The notes under the pieces are model-generated. The model saw only the letters and a program-made list of their open reading frames with translations. It was not told where the DNA came from and did not search any database. Shown piece by piece: positions 1 to 9,436 of a stretch of 64,000 nt of DNA. Numbering within the stretch: the stretch's first letter is position 1; every line of letters begins with the position of its first letter. This stretch comes from Clostridium sp. 12(A) (lineage in GTDB: Bacteria; Bacillota; Clostridia; Lachnospirales; Lachnospiraceae): assembly GCA_000526575.1 (NCBI GenBank), contig JAGI01000002.1, positions 124,001-188,000 of the forward strand. The letters run 5' to 3'. Position numbers and translations under genes: made by a program.

Positions 1-2
1 TA

Positions 3-662
3 AAGCCAGAGGAATGCTATATGCCAGAGCTTGCCGGAAGCATACTGCTTGATGGGAATGATAGGTATCCCTCAAATGGCTATGGAGTACTGCCAAATGG
101 CGTAGGCTTTGCAGCAATTAAGATTGTACAGGAGGGAATTACGGATGAGATGATAAGAAACTATCAGGAGAACTTTGCCAACGACGAAAACTGCAACCTG
201 TTTTACAAGACCTGGTACCCAGGAGCCCATCTCATTCACTTTGATGATGGTGCGGTGGAGGATTTTGGCTGGGGAATGATGCGGATGGAGATGAATTGGG
301 ATTGCTTTCGTTTTAAACATCTTGGAATTGAAGAAGCAGATATCCCTCAGCGTGATCCTGGCTGCATCTTTCTCATGGGACTTGGAGGAAAAGCAGAGGA
401 GATATATGACAGGGAAGGGAAAGAAAGAGTCATGTGTATGGTACAGCATACAAAAGAAACGGACATTGGTAGGGAATTAAGAGTTCTCTACTGGAATGGC
501 CTGACCTTTAGGGAAGATGGGACACTAAAAGTCTCTCCAGAGCCTGATCCTCATAAGACCATGAATGAAATGAAACTGATGATGATTCACTGCATGACAG
601 AATATTGCAATCAATTGAAGCTGATTAAGATGTTTTGGAATAAGGAGATAAAGGAAGGATGA
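3..662 (+). CDS. DAPG/phloretin hydrolase-like protein (PhlG family), 5' end outside window
   Basis: The frame is open from base 3 with no stop, so the gene begins upstream of the window; the first internal Met is at 21. The visible 219 codons resemble the DAPG hydrolase (PhlG) family, which includes the gut enzyme phloretin hydrolase. These are zinc enzymes that hydrolyse a carbon-carbon bond between an acyl group and a phloroglucinol ring. Seen directly: a W-Y-P-G-A-H segment (H70 counted from Met21) and a C-terminal H-x3-E pair (H190, E194), which fit the family metal ligands. It is followed after 4 bases by an MFS transporter frame, so the two probably form an operon. The substrate is inferred only; the nearby C-glycoside genes make a flavonoid aglycone such as a dihydrochalcone plausible. 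Confidence 0.6.
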   Translation, partial: KPEECYMPELAGSILLDGNDRYPSNGYGVLPNGVGFAAIKIVQEGITDEMIRNYQENFANDENCNLFYKTWYPGAHLIHFDDGAVEDFGWGMMRMEMNWDCFRFKHLGIEEADIPQRDPGCIFLMGLGGKAEEIYDREGKERVMCMVQHTKETDIGRELRVLYWNGLTFREDGTLKVSPEPDPHKTMNEMKLMMIHCMTEYCNQLKLIKMFWNKEIKEG

Positions 663-666
663 GGAC

Positions 667-1810
667 TTGTTAGAGAGAACAAAGAAAAATAATATCATAC
701 TGTCTATTATTGGAATATCCTTCGTGCAGGGATTACAATTTAGCATATCACCGGTTTTTAGGCCAGATACAGCTCCATTATCCGGAAGTAAATGTAAGCC
801 TTATCCAGATGTTAATTACAGCGCCAACCCTGTTATCCATGGTCATGTCAGTTGCGGTTGGCACTCTGGTTGTAAGGATCAGTAAAAAAAAGCTGCTTTT
901 AATCGGCTGTTTCATTACAGGAATTGTTCCCTTTGTATGGGATAGTTTTATGCTTTTGTTTTTATCCAGAACGATATATGGAATCGGACTTGGGATGGCG
1001 ACTACACTGAATGCGGCTGTTGTTGCAGAGTTTTTTGAAGGGAAAGAGCGTGTTTCTGTTATGGGGATTCAGGCAGCCAGTGTGGGAGCCGGAATGGTAG
1101 TTATTACGGTTTGCAGCGGGTTGCTTGGGACTATAGGATTCCAATATGCTTATGTAATTCACATCATTGGTTTTATTGCAATGGTTTTAATCGCAGTGTG
1201 CCTTCCTGATACAGGTATTAAAAAGACGGATAGACCTGAGCCTGTTAAGCTTAACAAAAGGGTTGCTTCCATGGCAGTGGTTGGTTTTATGGAATTTCTG
1301 TTTCTGATTACATTCTCCACAAATTTATCCATGCACCTTAGTGGGAGTCTGGCTGGAAGCTCTTCGGTATCAGGTAATTTAACTGGCGTGTTTTCCGGTG
1401 CCCAGATTCTCATCGGACTAATTCTTGGCCTTTTAACGAATAAGTACACCATACCAACGGCTATGTTCAGTTTCAGCATTGGAGCGGTATTTCTCATTCT
1501 TTTCCCCTCCCAGGCGGCTCTTTTGATGATTGGAGCCATGTTCTGCGGTTTTTCCCAGGGGCTCTTTGTACCGACGGCTTTGGTTATAATTTCAAATGCA
1601 GTCAGACCAACGGCCGTAGCCATGGCGACTGCTTGCTTTAACGTTGCAGTCTACCTTGGACAGCTGCTGTCCCCAGCTATTTTAAATACGGTTTCAACAT
1701 TTATCTTTGGGGAAGTAACGACTTCCAATGTGTATATAATATCCTCCATAGGAATGGGGATTACAGCGTTTATTACAGTAATTATGATATCAAAGGAAGG
1801 AAAAGCTTAA
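667..1810 (+). pseudogene. MFS transporter interrupted by a +1 frameshift in a T5 run
   Basis: Two overlapping frames make up one major facilitator protein. The first begins at TTG 667, after the AAGGAAGG site at 652-659, and encodes the start of the first membrane helix (SFVQGLQFSISPV). The rest of the protein, including G-Q-I-Q-L and about eleven further hydrophobic helices, lies in the next frame to 1810. Dropping one T from the run at 755-759 joins them as P-V-L-G-Q, the expected helix-1/loop sequence. It is therefore either a recently broken gene or an assembly/sequencing error in a homopolymer. A product starting downstream would lack the first helix. It was probably the transporter partner of the upstream PhlG-like hydrolase. 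Confidence 0.7.
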
Positions 1811-1870
1811 AAAGATAAAAAGACCGTCAGAAACGAAACTATGGTTTCTGATGGTCTTTTTATCTTTTTT
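1811..1870. terminator. Bidirectional intrinsic terminator
   Basis: A stem of about 24 bp (1811-1834 against 1843-1866, one G-T pair) with a 9-base loop has A-rich and T-rich flanks on both sides. It ends the MFS gene on the plus strand and the AraC-GH39 gene on the minus strand. Confidence 0.85.
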
Positions 1871-4249
1871 CTAAACCTGCCTTATGATGTCCCATACACA
1901 TACATTGTGTGCAAGAATTGATGATTCCACCTCCAGGCAATCGTCTGCATGTAAGTAAATGTTCCTCTCTTCTGGAATACAGGCTTTTAAAAGATAATTC
2001 AACTGGGAGGCTGAGGGCAGTTTAATATCCATTAAATATTCTGTTTCACTTATGTTGCTTCTGACAAAACCTCCGATCCAGATATCCAGAATACTTCCAT
2101 GGGAGCGGTCTAATAGAAATCGGGATATCCGGTATTTGCCTGGGGTGATACCGTGTAAAAGAAAACGGAAGCTAACCCCAGGAACCTCTTCAAACAGCTT
2201 GTAAACATTGGAAAATGAGGAGTATTTCCCGTTTTCATAGAGACAGGAAGACCTGGGATGAGCATAATGAAAGCACATGATCTGATAGTGGTCAGGCCCC
2301 TTTCTGGTAATGCAAAAATTCTCCCCACGCTTAATAATCTCAATGCCCAGCCGCCCCAGCATTTGAAAGGCATAGAAGGCTGGCATGGCGATGTTATCCT
2401 TGTTAATGAGCCCGGAGCCCCAAAAGTAAAATGCTTTTTGTTTCATGGGACTTGATTGTGTGGTGGTATCACTAAACAGCCAATAGCCCATGAGATCACT
2501 TATGGAATTTAAATCCAGACATGTCTTACATATATAGGCCGACTGATAACAGGAATACTGTATGGGCAGCTCGGACAATGATATAGAATTCCATTCTGTG
2601 ATGTAAAACGGAGTGTGTACGTCATATTTGGAGATTATCTTTCTGATTTTCTGTGCCAGGTTAAGAGGAAGATTCTCATCCATACTAACAATTGCCTTGG
2701 AAGACTGCGGCTTTCTCATCAGGGAAAGATGAGCGGAGATAAAGGAGGGCTTCCCATCCCCTTTGTACAGACACCTTAAAATTTCCTCTAAATCTTTTAA
2801 ATCTTCTCTGGAATCAAAGCCAGGCCCGCCAAGGGAGACACCAGGAAGATATGAATGGATCATATCCTGAATCAGTCTGAAATCAGAGGCGTATTGCTGC
2901 GGCGTTTCCCTTGGTGATTTCCATAATTCGAATATCCATTGTGAAGTCCATTCTTTTGGGTAGCTTTGAGAGCAGAAGACTAAAAAAGCCTTTATTAGTT
3001 CAAAGAAACGGTTGTTTTTTAAAGAAACCAGAGAATCCTGTAAGGACCCGCCGGGTTCATAAAATGTATGGCTTAACCGGGTCAGATCGATGAATGGAAT
3101 CAGGTCGTGATCCAGCATAAAATGCATGATATCATCCAGATCAAGAAAATAGTAATTATAATCAGGCAATACCCTGGGGATAAAAGAGGAGCTAAGGATT
3201 CCCTGAATGCGAAGGTATTGAAAACCAAGAGATTTTCTCGACTCCAGAAGAAGTCTACTGTAATTTTCTGAAAGCAGGTTCTTTGCTGAGCTTACATTGA
3301 GTAACGTGGAGAAGTTATTTCTTAAGCCTTCCGTTTCATGGATATTCACATCAATCTGACTGCTATAAAGACAGCTGTTTTCAGAAACCAAGACCGAGTT
3401 GCTATACTCATCCAGCTGCTTGTATTCCTCTGCGAGCATATGGACGTGTTTGCTTTTCCGGAAGCTGCTGGGAGTCATCTTGTAGCTGGCCCGGAATGCT
3501 TTGCTAAACGCGGTCACATCGGAAAAACCATTACGGATAGCGATTTCTGTAATAGGGTCATCGGTATAGGAAACATCCCGGTAAGCATGGAACAGCCGTT
3601 TTTCCAGAAGATAGGTTTTAAAATTCTGATGTAAATACTTGTGAAAGAATTTAGACAAGTACTGAGGCGTTAAATAAAGGGCTTCTGAGAGTGATGTAAG
3701 GGTTATTGGCTCGTTATAATGGTGATCAATATAATCAATGATTTTATTGATGCGGGCCCCATGCTTTTCCGGAATTTTTTCATATAGTACAGGCTTGAAA
3801 TAATTGTCTTTTTTTAAGTGATCCATAAGCTGAAACATAAGACTTAAGATGTTTAAGTGATTCTCGGATGGTCCTTCCAGATACCTTGTTCCAATGTTTA
3901 TTAAGGCTTCTTTCAGCGCTGTATAGTTATTGCCTGGTTCCAGCACAGAGTCGCAAATCAGGGTTCCGTAGTTTCCAAGGCACTGTTCCACAAAATACGG
4001 GTGAATTCCCAGGTGGAAGATATTGCAGCTTTCCCCTGGAATCAGCGTGGCCCTCTTCATGGGACTTACAAGGCAGATATCACTGATAAAATACTGGGCC
4101 TCCTGCTCCGACAGGCCAATGGTCAGCTTTCCGGATACCACATAAATGAAGTCATAGGACTCATGCTGAAAGGTAAGCGGTTCCCGTATTTCCATGCTGT
4201 GAAAAAATATAATAGGAAGATTAGAAGGGAGATTTTGATACCAATTCAT
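1871..4249 (-). CDS. AraC-family regulator fused to a GH39-like domain (first copy)
   Basis: 792 residues. Residues 1-150 form a cupin-like sensor and 165-265 a complete AraC double helix-turn-helix (Y-L-S-K-F-F-H-K then G-F-S-D-V-T-A-F-S-K-A-F). Residues 310-760 resemble glycoside hydrolase family 39 (xylosidase type). Active GH39 enzymes have an F-E-x-W-N-E-P segment carrying the acid/base Glu; here it reads FELWKSP (440-446), so that Glu is lost, while the T-E-W strand (551-553) remains. It is probably a sugar-sensing regulator, not an enzyme. The start at 4249 has AAGGAGG eight bases upstream. It overlaps the end of the paralogous gene by 29 bases, so both are translated from one minus-strand message. 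The likely targets are the divergent transporter/C-glycoside genes at 6919. Confidence 0.85.
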   Translation of the reverse strand: MNWYQNLPSNLPIIFFHSMEIREPLTFQHESYDFIYVVSGKLTIGLSEQEAQYFISDICLVSPMKRATLIPGESCNIFHLGIHPYFVEQCLGNYGTLICDSVLEPGNNYTALKEALINIGTRYLEGPSENHLNILSLMFQLMDHLKKDNYFKPVLYEKIPEKHGARINKIIDYIDHHYNEPITLTSLSEALYLTPQYLSKFFHKYLHQNFKTYLLEKRLFHAYRDVSYTDDPITEIAIRNGFSDVTAFSKAFRASYKMTPSSFRKSKHVHMLAEEYKQLDEYSNSVLVSENSCLYSSQIDVNIHETEGLRNNFSTLLNVSSAKNLLSENYSRLLLESRKSLGFQYLRIQGILSSSFIPRVLPDYNYYFLDLDDIMHFMLDHDLIPFIDLTRLSHTFYEPGGSLQDSLVSLKNNRFFELIKAFLVFCSQSYPKEWTSQWIFELWKSPRETPQQYASDFRLIQDMIHSYLPGVSLGGPGFDSREDLKDLEEILRCLYKGDGKPSFISAHLSLMRKPQSSKAIVSMDENLPLNLAQKIRKIISKYDVHTPFYITEWNSISLSELPIQYSCYQSAYICKTCLDLNSISDLMGYWLFSDTTTQSSPMKQKAFYFWGSGLINKDNIAMPAFYAFQMLGRLGIEIIKRGENFCITRKGPDHYQIMCFHYAHPRSSCLYENGKYSSFSNVYKLFEEVPGVSFRFLLHGITPGKYRISRFLLDRSHGSILDIWIGGFVRSNISETEYLMDIKLPSASQLNYLLKACIPEERNIYLHADDCLEVESSILAHNVCVWDIIRQV

Positions 4250-6665
4250 CTGTGGGCCTCCTTAAAATCGCTGTTGGTGTAGTATGTAAGTCAAGGGTCA
4301 CGAGCTTGACTTCCCGGCGCCTTAGACTGATGGGATAGTTAAGCTGTCCGCTGTGGTCCACCTCTAAAGTAGTCAGCTTTGGAAGCATGGCGGAATTTTG
4401 CTTTAAGACCGATATATTTTCCGGTCGTGATACGGTCAAAAGGTTCATTTGCTTCCAGAGAAATAAAAGATTGCTTCTGCTGTCCGAGATGACATATTCC
4501 TTGACCAGATAAGTTCCTTCTGCCGCATTACGAATTTTGATTTCCCAGTGATCGGGATCCGTTGAGATAAAAAGGGCTCCATCTGTTTCAAAGTCTTCGA
4601 TCTGGACATTTCTGCTGGTATAAGAGGGATTAATATGCTCATAGTGGAAAAATAAAAAGCGAAAGCAGGAATTGGAGTCTGCAGTAAGCAGAAATTTCTT
4701 ATGGGCATATAACAGGTTTTTTCCCAACATAGAAAACATACGGTAAGCATGGTAAGACGGCTTTGGAATCCCGCTGTCTGTAAAGAGTCCCCACCCTCCA
4801 AACAGCATATCCATGGAGTCAGAATGGCGAAGAGGAACATCAGACAGCATGTAATACCCCAGGGCTTCGATATCGAGTTCCAGGGACTGAGATAAGCTCT
4901 TTGCAAGGAATTCCGATTGAAAGCTGGAATCGTTAAGCAGGTTGCGGGAGGAGATATTAGAGTTGAACTCTGTAATCCAAAGGCCGCAAGCAGGGGATAA
5001 GCTCTTTCCTATATCGCTGATTTCATGGATTCTTTTTATGGCAAGATCTTCATCCGGGGAAATGGAGGCATCAGCACCGTCACTGGTCAGCGGATATATA
5101 TATGCCGTTAGAAAATCAGGCACAGCGGATATCGTTTGCATCATTTCATACATTTTAATGAGAAGCTGAGGATTGTTCCACTGATTAAAGCCTGGGCCGC
5201 CCACCTGACACCCTGGGGCATAGGTCTTAATAATCTCTTTCAGCCGTTTAAAATACCGGATGTATTTTGGCAGAGGGAAGATCTCAGACAGCTCAATAAA
5301 GTCATAAATGGTATAGCTGATTTCAAAGCGCCAGGAATTTACGGACTCTTGCCCATAGCGGTTAATGCAGGACCGCATAAAGTTGGGAAGAATCTCTAAA
5401 AGCTGGTCAAAATAAGTAACTGTACTGCCAATCAGATTCTTTGCTATATTTTCTTTGGCAGAAAGCTGAATGCGAAAGAGCTTATTACTGAGCTCAAGAA
5501 ATGGGAGCATCCGGTTTTCGATTATATTGTCTAAGATCTGAAAGATCTGATTGTATTCATAAATGGTTTTCCCACTGATGGAATACTGGGAAACAAGATC
5601 AAAAAGTCTGCATATCCTCCCGTATGTAAATCCGATTTCTCTCTGGGTATTCTTTAGCTGGTCAAATATCTTAACATTGGAAAAATCCTGAGCATATCCC
5701 AGATTAATGAGACGGTTCCAAAAGTCCGGTACCTGGTGACCTTTTCTGACCTCAGTTTCAATCATCTCGTAAATACGAACCGTTTTTTCCTTTGGCGGTG
5801 TTTGCCCGCTCTTTATCTGTCTTAAATAAAGAAGACTGCTTTCAGAGGAAAGAGGCTTCATAAAAGGAGATAGAGAAAGAGGGGAATTGTTCAGTCTTTC
5901 TATGCCCTCTAAATCAATATACTCCTTAAGGCTGTCATGGATTGTCAGTCCTACCTTTTCGCATATCTTAGAAAGCTCTAAATCTGTATATCTGTAGTAA
6001 AGAGCTCCCTGCCTGCACTGTACTTCTTTTAGATAATTCTGAAAGGTCTGATTAAAATACTTCTGAAACAGACTGGACAGATATTGAGGTGTAATGGAAA
6101 AGAAAGACGCTGTTTTAGACAGGCCTGGATTGTCCTTGTAATTTTCCTCTAAATAAGTGGTAACCCGCTCCACTAAAAGCTCTTGCTTCGATCTCTCTTT
6201 TCGTATGGATTGGGGAGGCGTACTTGTCTTCACATAGGAATCTCTGGTGAGAATATCAAGAAGCTGCAAGGTAAGAGCTGACAGACGATATTGGTTCATG
6301 GCCTGGCCGCTTAAAGATACCTTTGCATATTCAACAAGAACAGGATGCATCAGCTCAGAGTCAGACAGGATATGAACAGGTGTATCCAGCAATGACTCAT
6401 GTAGTAATGTATCCAGTATACATTCTGGGTGGAGAGAAACCTTTAATATCAAGCATTCGTCTTCAGATGTTACGTTTATGGTACTGCCGGGCGCAAGTAT
6501 CAGGCAGTCTTTTGGGCCACAGCAGATGGTGGGCAGTTCGATTGTCGTGGTCCCCCGCAGGACTGTAATGAAATCCAATCCATGAACCGGAAGTGTTTGC
6601 GTTTTATTCAGGAGATAGAGATTGGCTGATTGTATAAAAGATTGAATTTCAGATATCGGATTCAT
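4221..6665 (-). CDS. AraC-family regulator fused to a GH39-like domain (second copy)
   Basis: 814 residues from the ATG at 6665. An ATG four codons earlier (6677) is less likely because GGGAGGAG lies between the two. The architecture matches its neighbour: sensor, helix-turn-helix (about 160-260), GH39-like barrel. The first helix-turn-helix (S-I-T-P-Q-Y-L-S-S-L-F-Q-K) is good. The second is degraded, lacking the usual G-F-x-x-x-x-Y-F-x-x-x-F-K-K pattern. The GH39 acid/base segment reads W-R-F-E-I-S-Y-T with no N-E-P, while I-T-E-F-N-S keeps the nucleophile strand. The gene diverges from the symporter at 6919, so it probably controls the promoter between them. The two paralogues may work as a heteromer; this is inference. 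Confidence 0.85.
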   Translation of the reverse strand: MNPISEIQSFIQSANLYLLNKTQTLPVHGLDFITVLRGTTTIELPTICCGPKDCLILAPGSTINVTSEDECLILKVSLHPECILDTLLHESLLDTPVHILSDSELMHPVLVEYAKVSLSGQAMNQYRLSALTLQLLDILTRDSYVKTSTPPQSIRKERSKQELLVERVTTYLEENYKDNPGLSKTASFFSITPQYLSSLFQKYFNQTFQNYLKEVQCRQGALYYRYTDLELSKICEKVGLTIHDSLKEYIDLEGIERLNNSPLSLSPFMKPLSSESSLLYLRQIKSGQTPPKEKTVRIYEMIETEVRKGHQVPDFWNRLINLGYAQDFSNVKIFDQLKNTQREIGFTYGRICRLFDLVSQYSISGKTIYEYNQIFQILDNIIENRMLPFLELSNKLFRIQLSAKENIAKNLIGSTVTYFDQLLEILPNFMRSCINRYGQESVNSWRFEISYTIYDFIELSEIFPLPKYIRYFKRLKEIIKTYAPGCQVGGPGFNQWNNPQLLIKMYEMMQTISAVPDFLTAYIYPLTSDGADASISPDEDLAIKRIHEISDIGKSLSPACGLWITEFNSNISSRNLLNDSSFQSEFLAKSLSQSLELDIEALGYYMLSDVPLRHSDSMDMLFGGWGLFTDSGIPKPSYHAYRMFSMLGKNLLYAHKKFLLTADSNSCFRFLFFHYEHINPSYTSRNVQIEDFETDGALFISTDPDHWEIKIRNAAEGTYLVKEYVISDSRSNLLFLWKQMNLLTVSRPENISVLKQNSAMLPKLTTLEVDHSGQLNYPISLRRREVKLVTLDLHTTPTAILRRPTDELVSKSPF

Positions 6666-6837
6666 AACTCCTCCCATAGATTACATTTTTTTCATTATAT
6701 CACAGATATTAACTAATTGTGATGTTCTTTAATCTTAAAAAATAATTAAATGGCTTATGAAAAATAAATGGTTAAAAAAGCACGGAAAAGAAGAGAAAAA
6801 AGCGGAATAGAGAAACGTTAGGAATAGCCTCCTTTGC

Positions 6838-6843
6838 TATAAT
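6838..6843 (+). promoter_or_regulatory. Possible activator-dependent -10 box upstream of the GPH symporter
   Basis: A consensus TATAAT lies 75 bases before the symporter start. No good -35 hexamer sits 17 bases upstream (ACGTTA), which would suit a promoter activated by the divergently encoded AraC-type regulators. The 6666-6918 intergenic region is otherwise AT-rich. Confidence 0.35.
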
Positions 6844-6918
6844 TAGAGCAAGAAATCGTATGGGAACAGCTGGATTTCAAATGCGCGCATGACACAAACA
6901 ATGAAAAGGAGAATAGAA

Positions 6919-8286
6919 ATGGGGACTAAAAGCAGTAAGATAGGACCGATGGAGTACGCTACCTATGGCATGGGGAATTTTGCCTCCCAACTTTCCTGGA
7001 CCATGGTAACGACTTACCTGGCAGTATTTTACACAGATGTTTTTGGATTAACCGCTGGTTCGGTAGCGGTACTTTTTCTGATAGCAAAAGTATGGAGCGG
7101 AATAAGTGATCCCTTAATGGGTGCATTGATGGAGCGTACCCATACCAGATTCGGACGGTTCCGTCCTTATATCGTCATCGGCGCCCCTCTGCTTGTCTTG
7201 TTTACCGTATTGACCTTTACGGTACCGGGATTTGGAGGGAAAGGAAAGCTTATTTATGCTTATATTACATACATCGGTCTTGGCATGTCTTATACCATTG
7301 CCAATGTACCATATCTGGCATTGCCAGCGGTTATGACGACAGACAGCAAGAAGATCAACCGCTTAAATACCGCTCAGATGATGGGGATGGTATTCGGGAT
7401 GATTTTGTTAAATCTCGTAACCCTGCCGTTAGTAAATCTCTTTGGCGGTGGTGATATGGGAGCTGGGTATCAGAGAACAGCCAGTGTATTTGCATTAATC
7501 GCTCTTCCCATCTTCTGGATGTGCGCGTGGAAATGCAAGGAAACGGTACAAGTACATAAAGAAGATCAGGTTTCCTTAAAAGAATCAGCAAAGCTGATTG
7601 TAAAGAACAAAAACTTAATTCTGATTGTGATCTATACCATTTTGAATATGGCGGGTATGCTTGGCCGAATCGGAGTGGCGGTTTATTTCTATTTATACGT
7701 GGTAAGAAATTATACGTTTATCACCATTTTTATGATGATGCAGATGCTGGTAGGGGCACTCATTATGCCATTTTCTCCTAAAGTCATGGAACGCTTCGGG
7801 AAAAAGAAGACCATTTATTTCTCTGGTCTCGTCCAGGCACTGGGTCTTATTATGATGGTATTTGGTCCTTATATGAACATTCCCTATCTGTTCTTATGCC
7901 ACATTGTATATGGTCTTGGTTATATTGCCGGTCCTTGCGGATCGTGTATGATCGTTGATGCAGTAGACGATGCAGATTTGAAAACAGGAGTCCGAACCGA
8001 TGGTACTGCATTTTCTTTAAATGGATTAGGCGGCTTGATCGGTACCGCCCTTGGAGGTGCTCTTGGAATTGCAATTATTGGCTGGTTTGGTTATGTAGCT
8101 GGTGAAGAAATTACAGATCAGGTGAAAACAGGTATTATCATTGCCACCAATGTTATGCCTGCAATTATCTATGTGCTCTCCCTGATTCCCATTGCCTGTT
8201 ACAGCTTAAAAGAGAGCGATATGACTGAAATCAGGGAAAAGCTTCGCATTAGAAATGAACAAAGAGATTTAGAACGATTGAAATAG
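6919..8286 (+). CDS. GPH-family glycoside/sugar:cation symporter
   Basis: 455 residues with about 12 hydrophobic segments. It belongs to the glycoside-pentoside-hexuronide:cation symporter branch of the major facilitator superfamily (MelB/XylP/UidP type), seen in the D-P-L-M-G-A-L-M-E-R-T-x-T-R-F-G-R-F-R-P loop near residue 75 and the A-D-L-K-T-G-V-R-T-D-G segment in the second half. It should import a glycoside with Na+ or H+. The start at 6919 is chosen because AAAAGGAG at 6904-6911 sits seven bases upstream; a Met 10 codons earlier lacks such a site. It is the first gene of the operon encoding the C-glycoside deglycosidase proteins and so is their likely uptake system. Confidence 0.88.
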   Translation: MGTKSSKIGPMEYATYGMGNFASQLSWTMVTTYLAVFYTDVFGLTAGSVAVLFLIAKVWSGISDPLMGALMERTHTRFGRFRPYIVIGAPLLVLFTVLTFTVPGFGGKGKLIYAYITYIGLGMSYTIANVPYLALPAVMTTDSKKINRLNTAQMMGMVFGMILLNLVTLPLVNLFGGGDMGAGYQRTASVFALIALPIFWMCAWKCKETVQVHKEDQVSLKESAKLIVKNKNLILIVIYTILNMAGMLGRIGVAVYFYLYVVRNYTFITIFMMMQMLVGALIMPFSPKVMERFGKKKTIYFSGLVQALGLIMMVFGPYMNIPYLFLCHIVYGLGYIAGPCGSCMIVDAVDDADLKTGVRTDGTAFSLNGLGGLIGTALGGALGIAIIGWFGYVAGEEITDQVKTGIIIATNVMPAIIYVLSLIPIACYSLKESDMTEIREKLRIRNEQRDLERLK

Positions 8287-8303
8287 GAAAGGAAGAAACA
8301 AAT

Positions 8304-9407
8304 ATGAAGAAATTAAGAATTGGTATTGTTGGCTGCGGTGGAATTGCAAATCAGAAGCATATGCCTTCTTTAAAAGCAAATGGAGAGATAAACGAGATCG
8401 TTGCATTCTGTGATATCGTGGAAGAGAGGGCTGTGAAAGCAGCCAGAGAATACGGCACTCCTGATGCAAAGGTGTACACCAACTATATGGACCTGGTAAA
8501 TTCCCCCGATGTGGATGTGGTTCATGTCTGTACACCTAATGTGGCTCACTGTCCCATAACCGTTGCTGCTTTTTCGGCGGGAAAGCATGTTATGTGCGAA
8601 AAACCAATGGCACACACTACAGAGGATGCAGAAAAAATGCTGGAGGCCTGGAAAAAGTCAGGAAAAAAATTCACCATCGGTTATCAGAATCGTCTGCGGG
8701 ACGATACCCAGACCTTACATGGTTCTTGTGCAGCCAATGAGCTGGGAGAAATCTATTTTGCAAAAGCCCATGCCTTAAGAAGAAGAGCTGTACCAACCTG
8801 GGGAGTATTCCCGGATAAATCACTCCAGGGCGGGGGTCCCCTGATTGATATTGGAACCCATGCACTGGATATTACCCTTTGGATGATGGATAACTATGAG
8901 CCGTTATCGGTTTCCGGCCAGGTATATTATAAGCTGGGACGCCAGGCTGATGGACCGGATGGCAATGTGTTTGGGCCATGGGACCCGGAAACGTTTGAGG
9001 TGGAGGATTCCGCGTTTGGACTCGTAAAGATGAAAAATGGAGCTACCATCTATCTGGAAGCATCCTGGGCACTGAATGTCTTAAAATCCATGGAGGCATC
9101 CACCACCCTTTGCGGAACAAAAGGGGGCGCAGAGATTCATCACGGCGGAAGCTATCCAAAGGATGAGCTGATCTATAATACCGTAGAACACAACACGCTC
9201 ATGGAGAAGACCATTTCTCCTGCCGGAGTGGTGGATTTCTTTGAGGGAGGTGCTTCAGCAGAAGGCGTCAGGGAGCAGAAGCAGTGGCTGACTGCAATCT
9301 TAGAGGATAAGGATCCTCTTGTAAAACCAGAGCAGGCGTTTGTAGTAACGCAGATTTTAGAGGGTATCTATCAGTCTGCCGAAACCGGGAAGGAAGTTTT
9401 TTTCTAA
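8304..9407 (+). CDS. Gfo/Idh/MocA oxidoreductase, candidate glycoside 3-oxidase of C-glycoside cleavage
   Basis: 367 residues. An N-terminal Rossmann fold (G-C-G-G-I-A, residues 9-14) binds NAD(P), followed by the family C-E-K-P segment (near 93) and the catalytic-domain G-G-G-P-L-I-D-I-G-T-H-A-L-D segment (about 175-190). Family members oxidise or reduce sugar hydroxyls. The next two genes encode DUF6379 and TIM-barrel proteins. In known gut puerarin degraders an oxidoreductase of this family first makes the 3''-oxo-C-glycoside that the two-subunit lyase then splits. The same role is proposed here from gene order. It lies 17 bases after the symporter, with GGAAAGGAAG upstream of its ATG. Confidence 0.85.
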   Translation: MKKLRIGIVGCGGIANQKHMPSLKANGEINEIVAFCDIVEERAVKAAREYGTPDAKVYTNYMDLVNSPDVDVVHVCTPNVAHCPITVAAFSAGKHVMCEKPMAHTTEDAEKMLEAWKKSGKKFTIGYQNRLRDDTQTLHGSCAANELGEIYFAKAHALRRRAVPTWGVFPDKSLQGGGPLIDIGTHALDITLWMMDNYEPLSVSGQVYYKLGRQADGPDGNVFGPWDPETFEVEDSAFGLVKMKNGATIYLEASWALNVLKSMEASTTLCGTKGGAEIHHGGSYPKDELIYNTVEHNTLMEKTISPAGVVDFFEGGASAEGVREQKQWLTAILEDKDPLVKPEQAFVVTQILEGIYQSAETGKEVFF

Positions 9408-9436
9408 ACTAAAATAGTGAAAGGAGCCTGATCATT

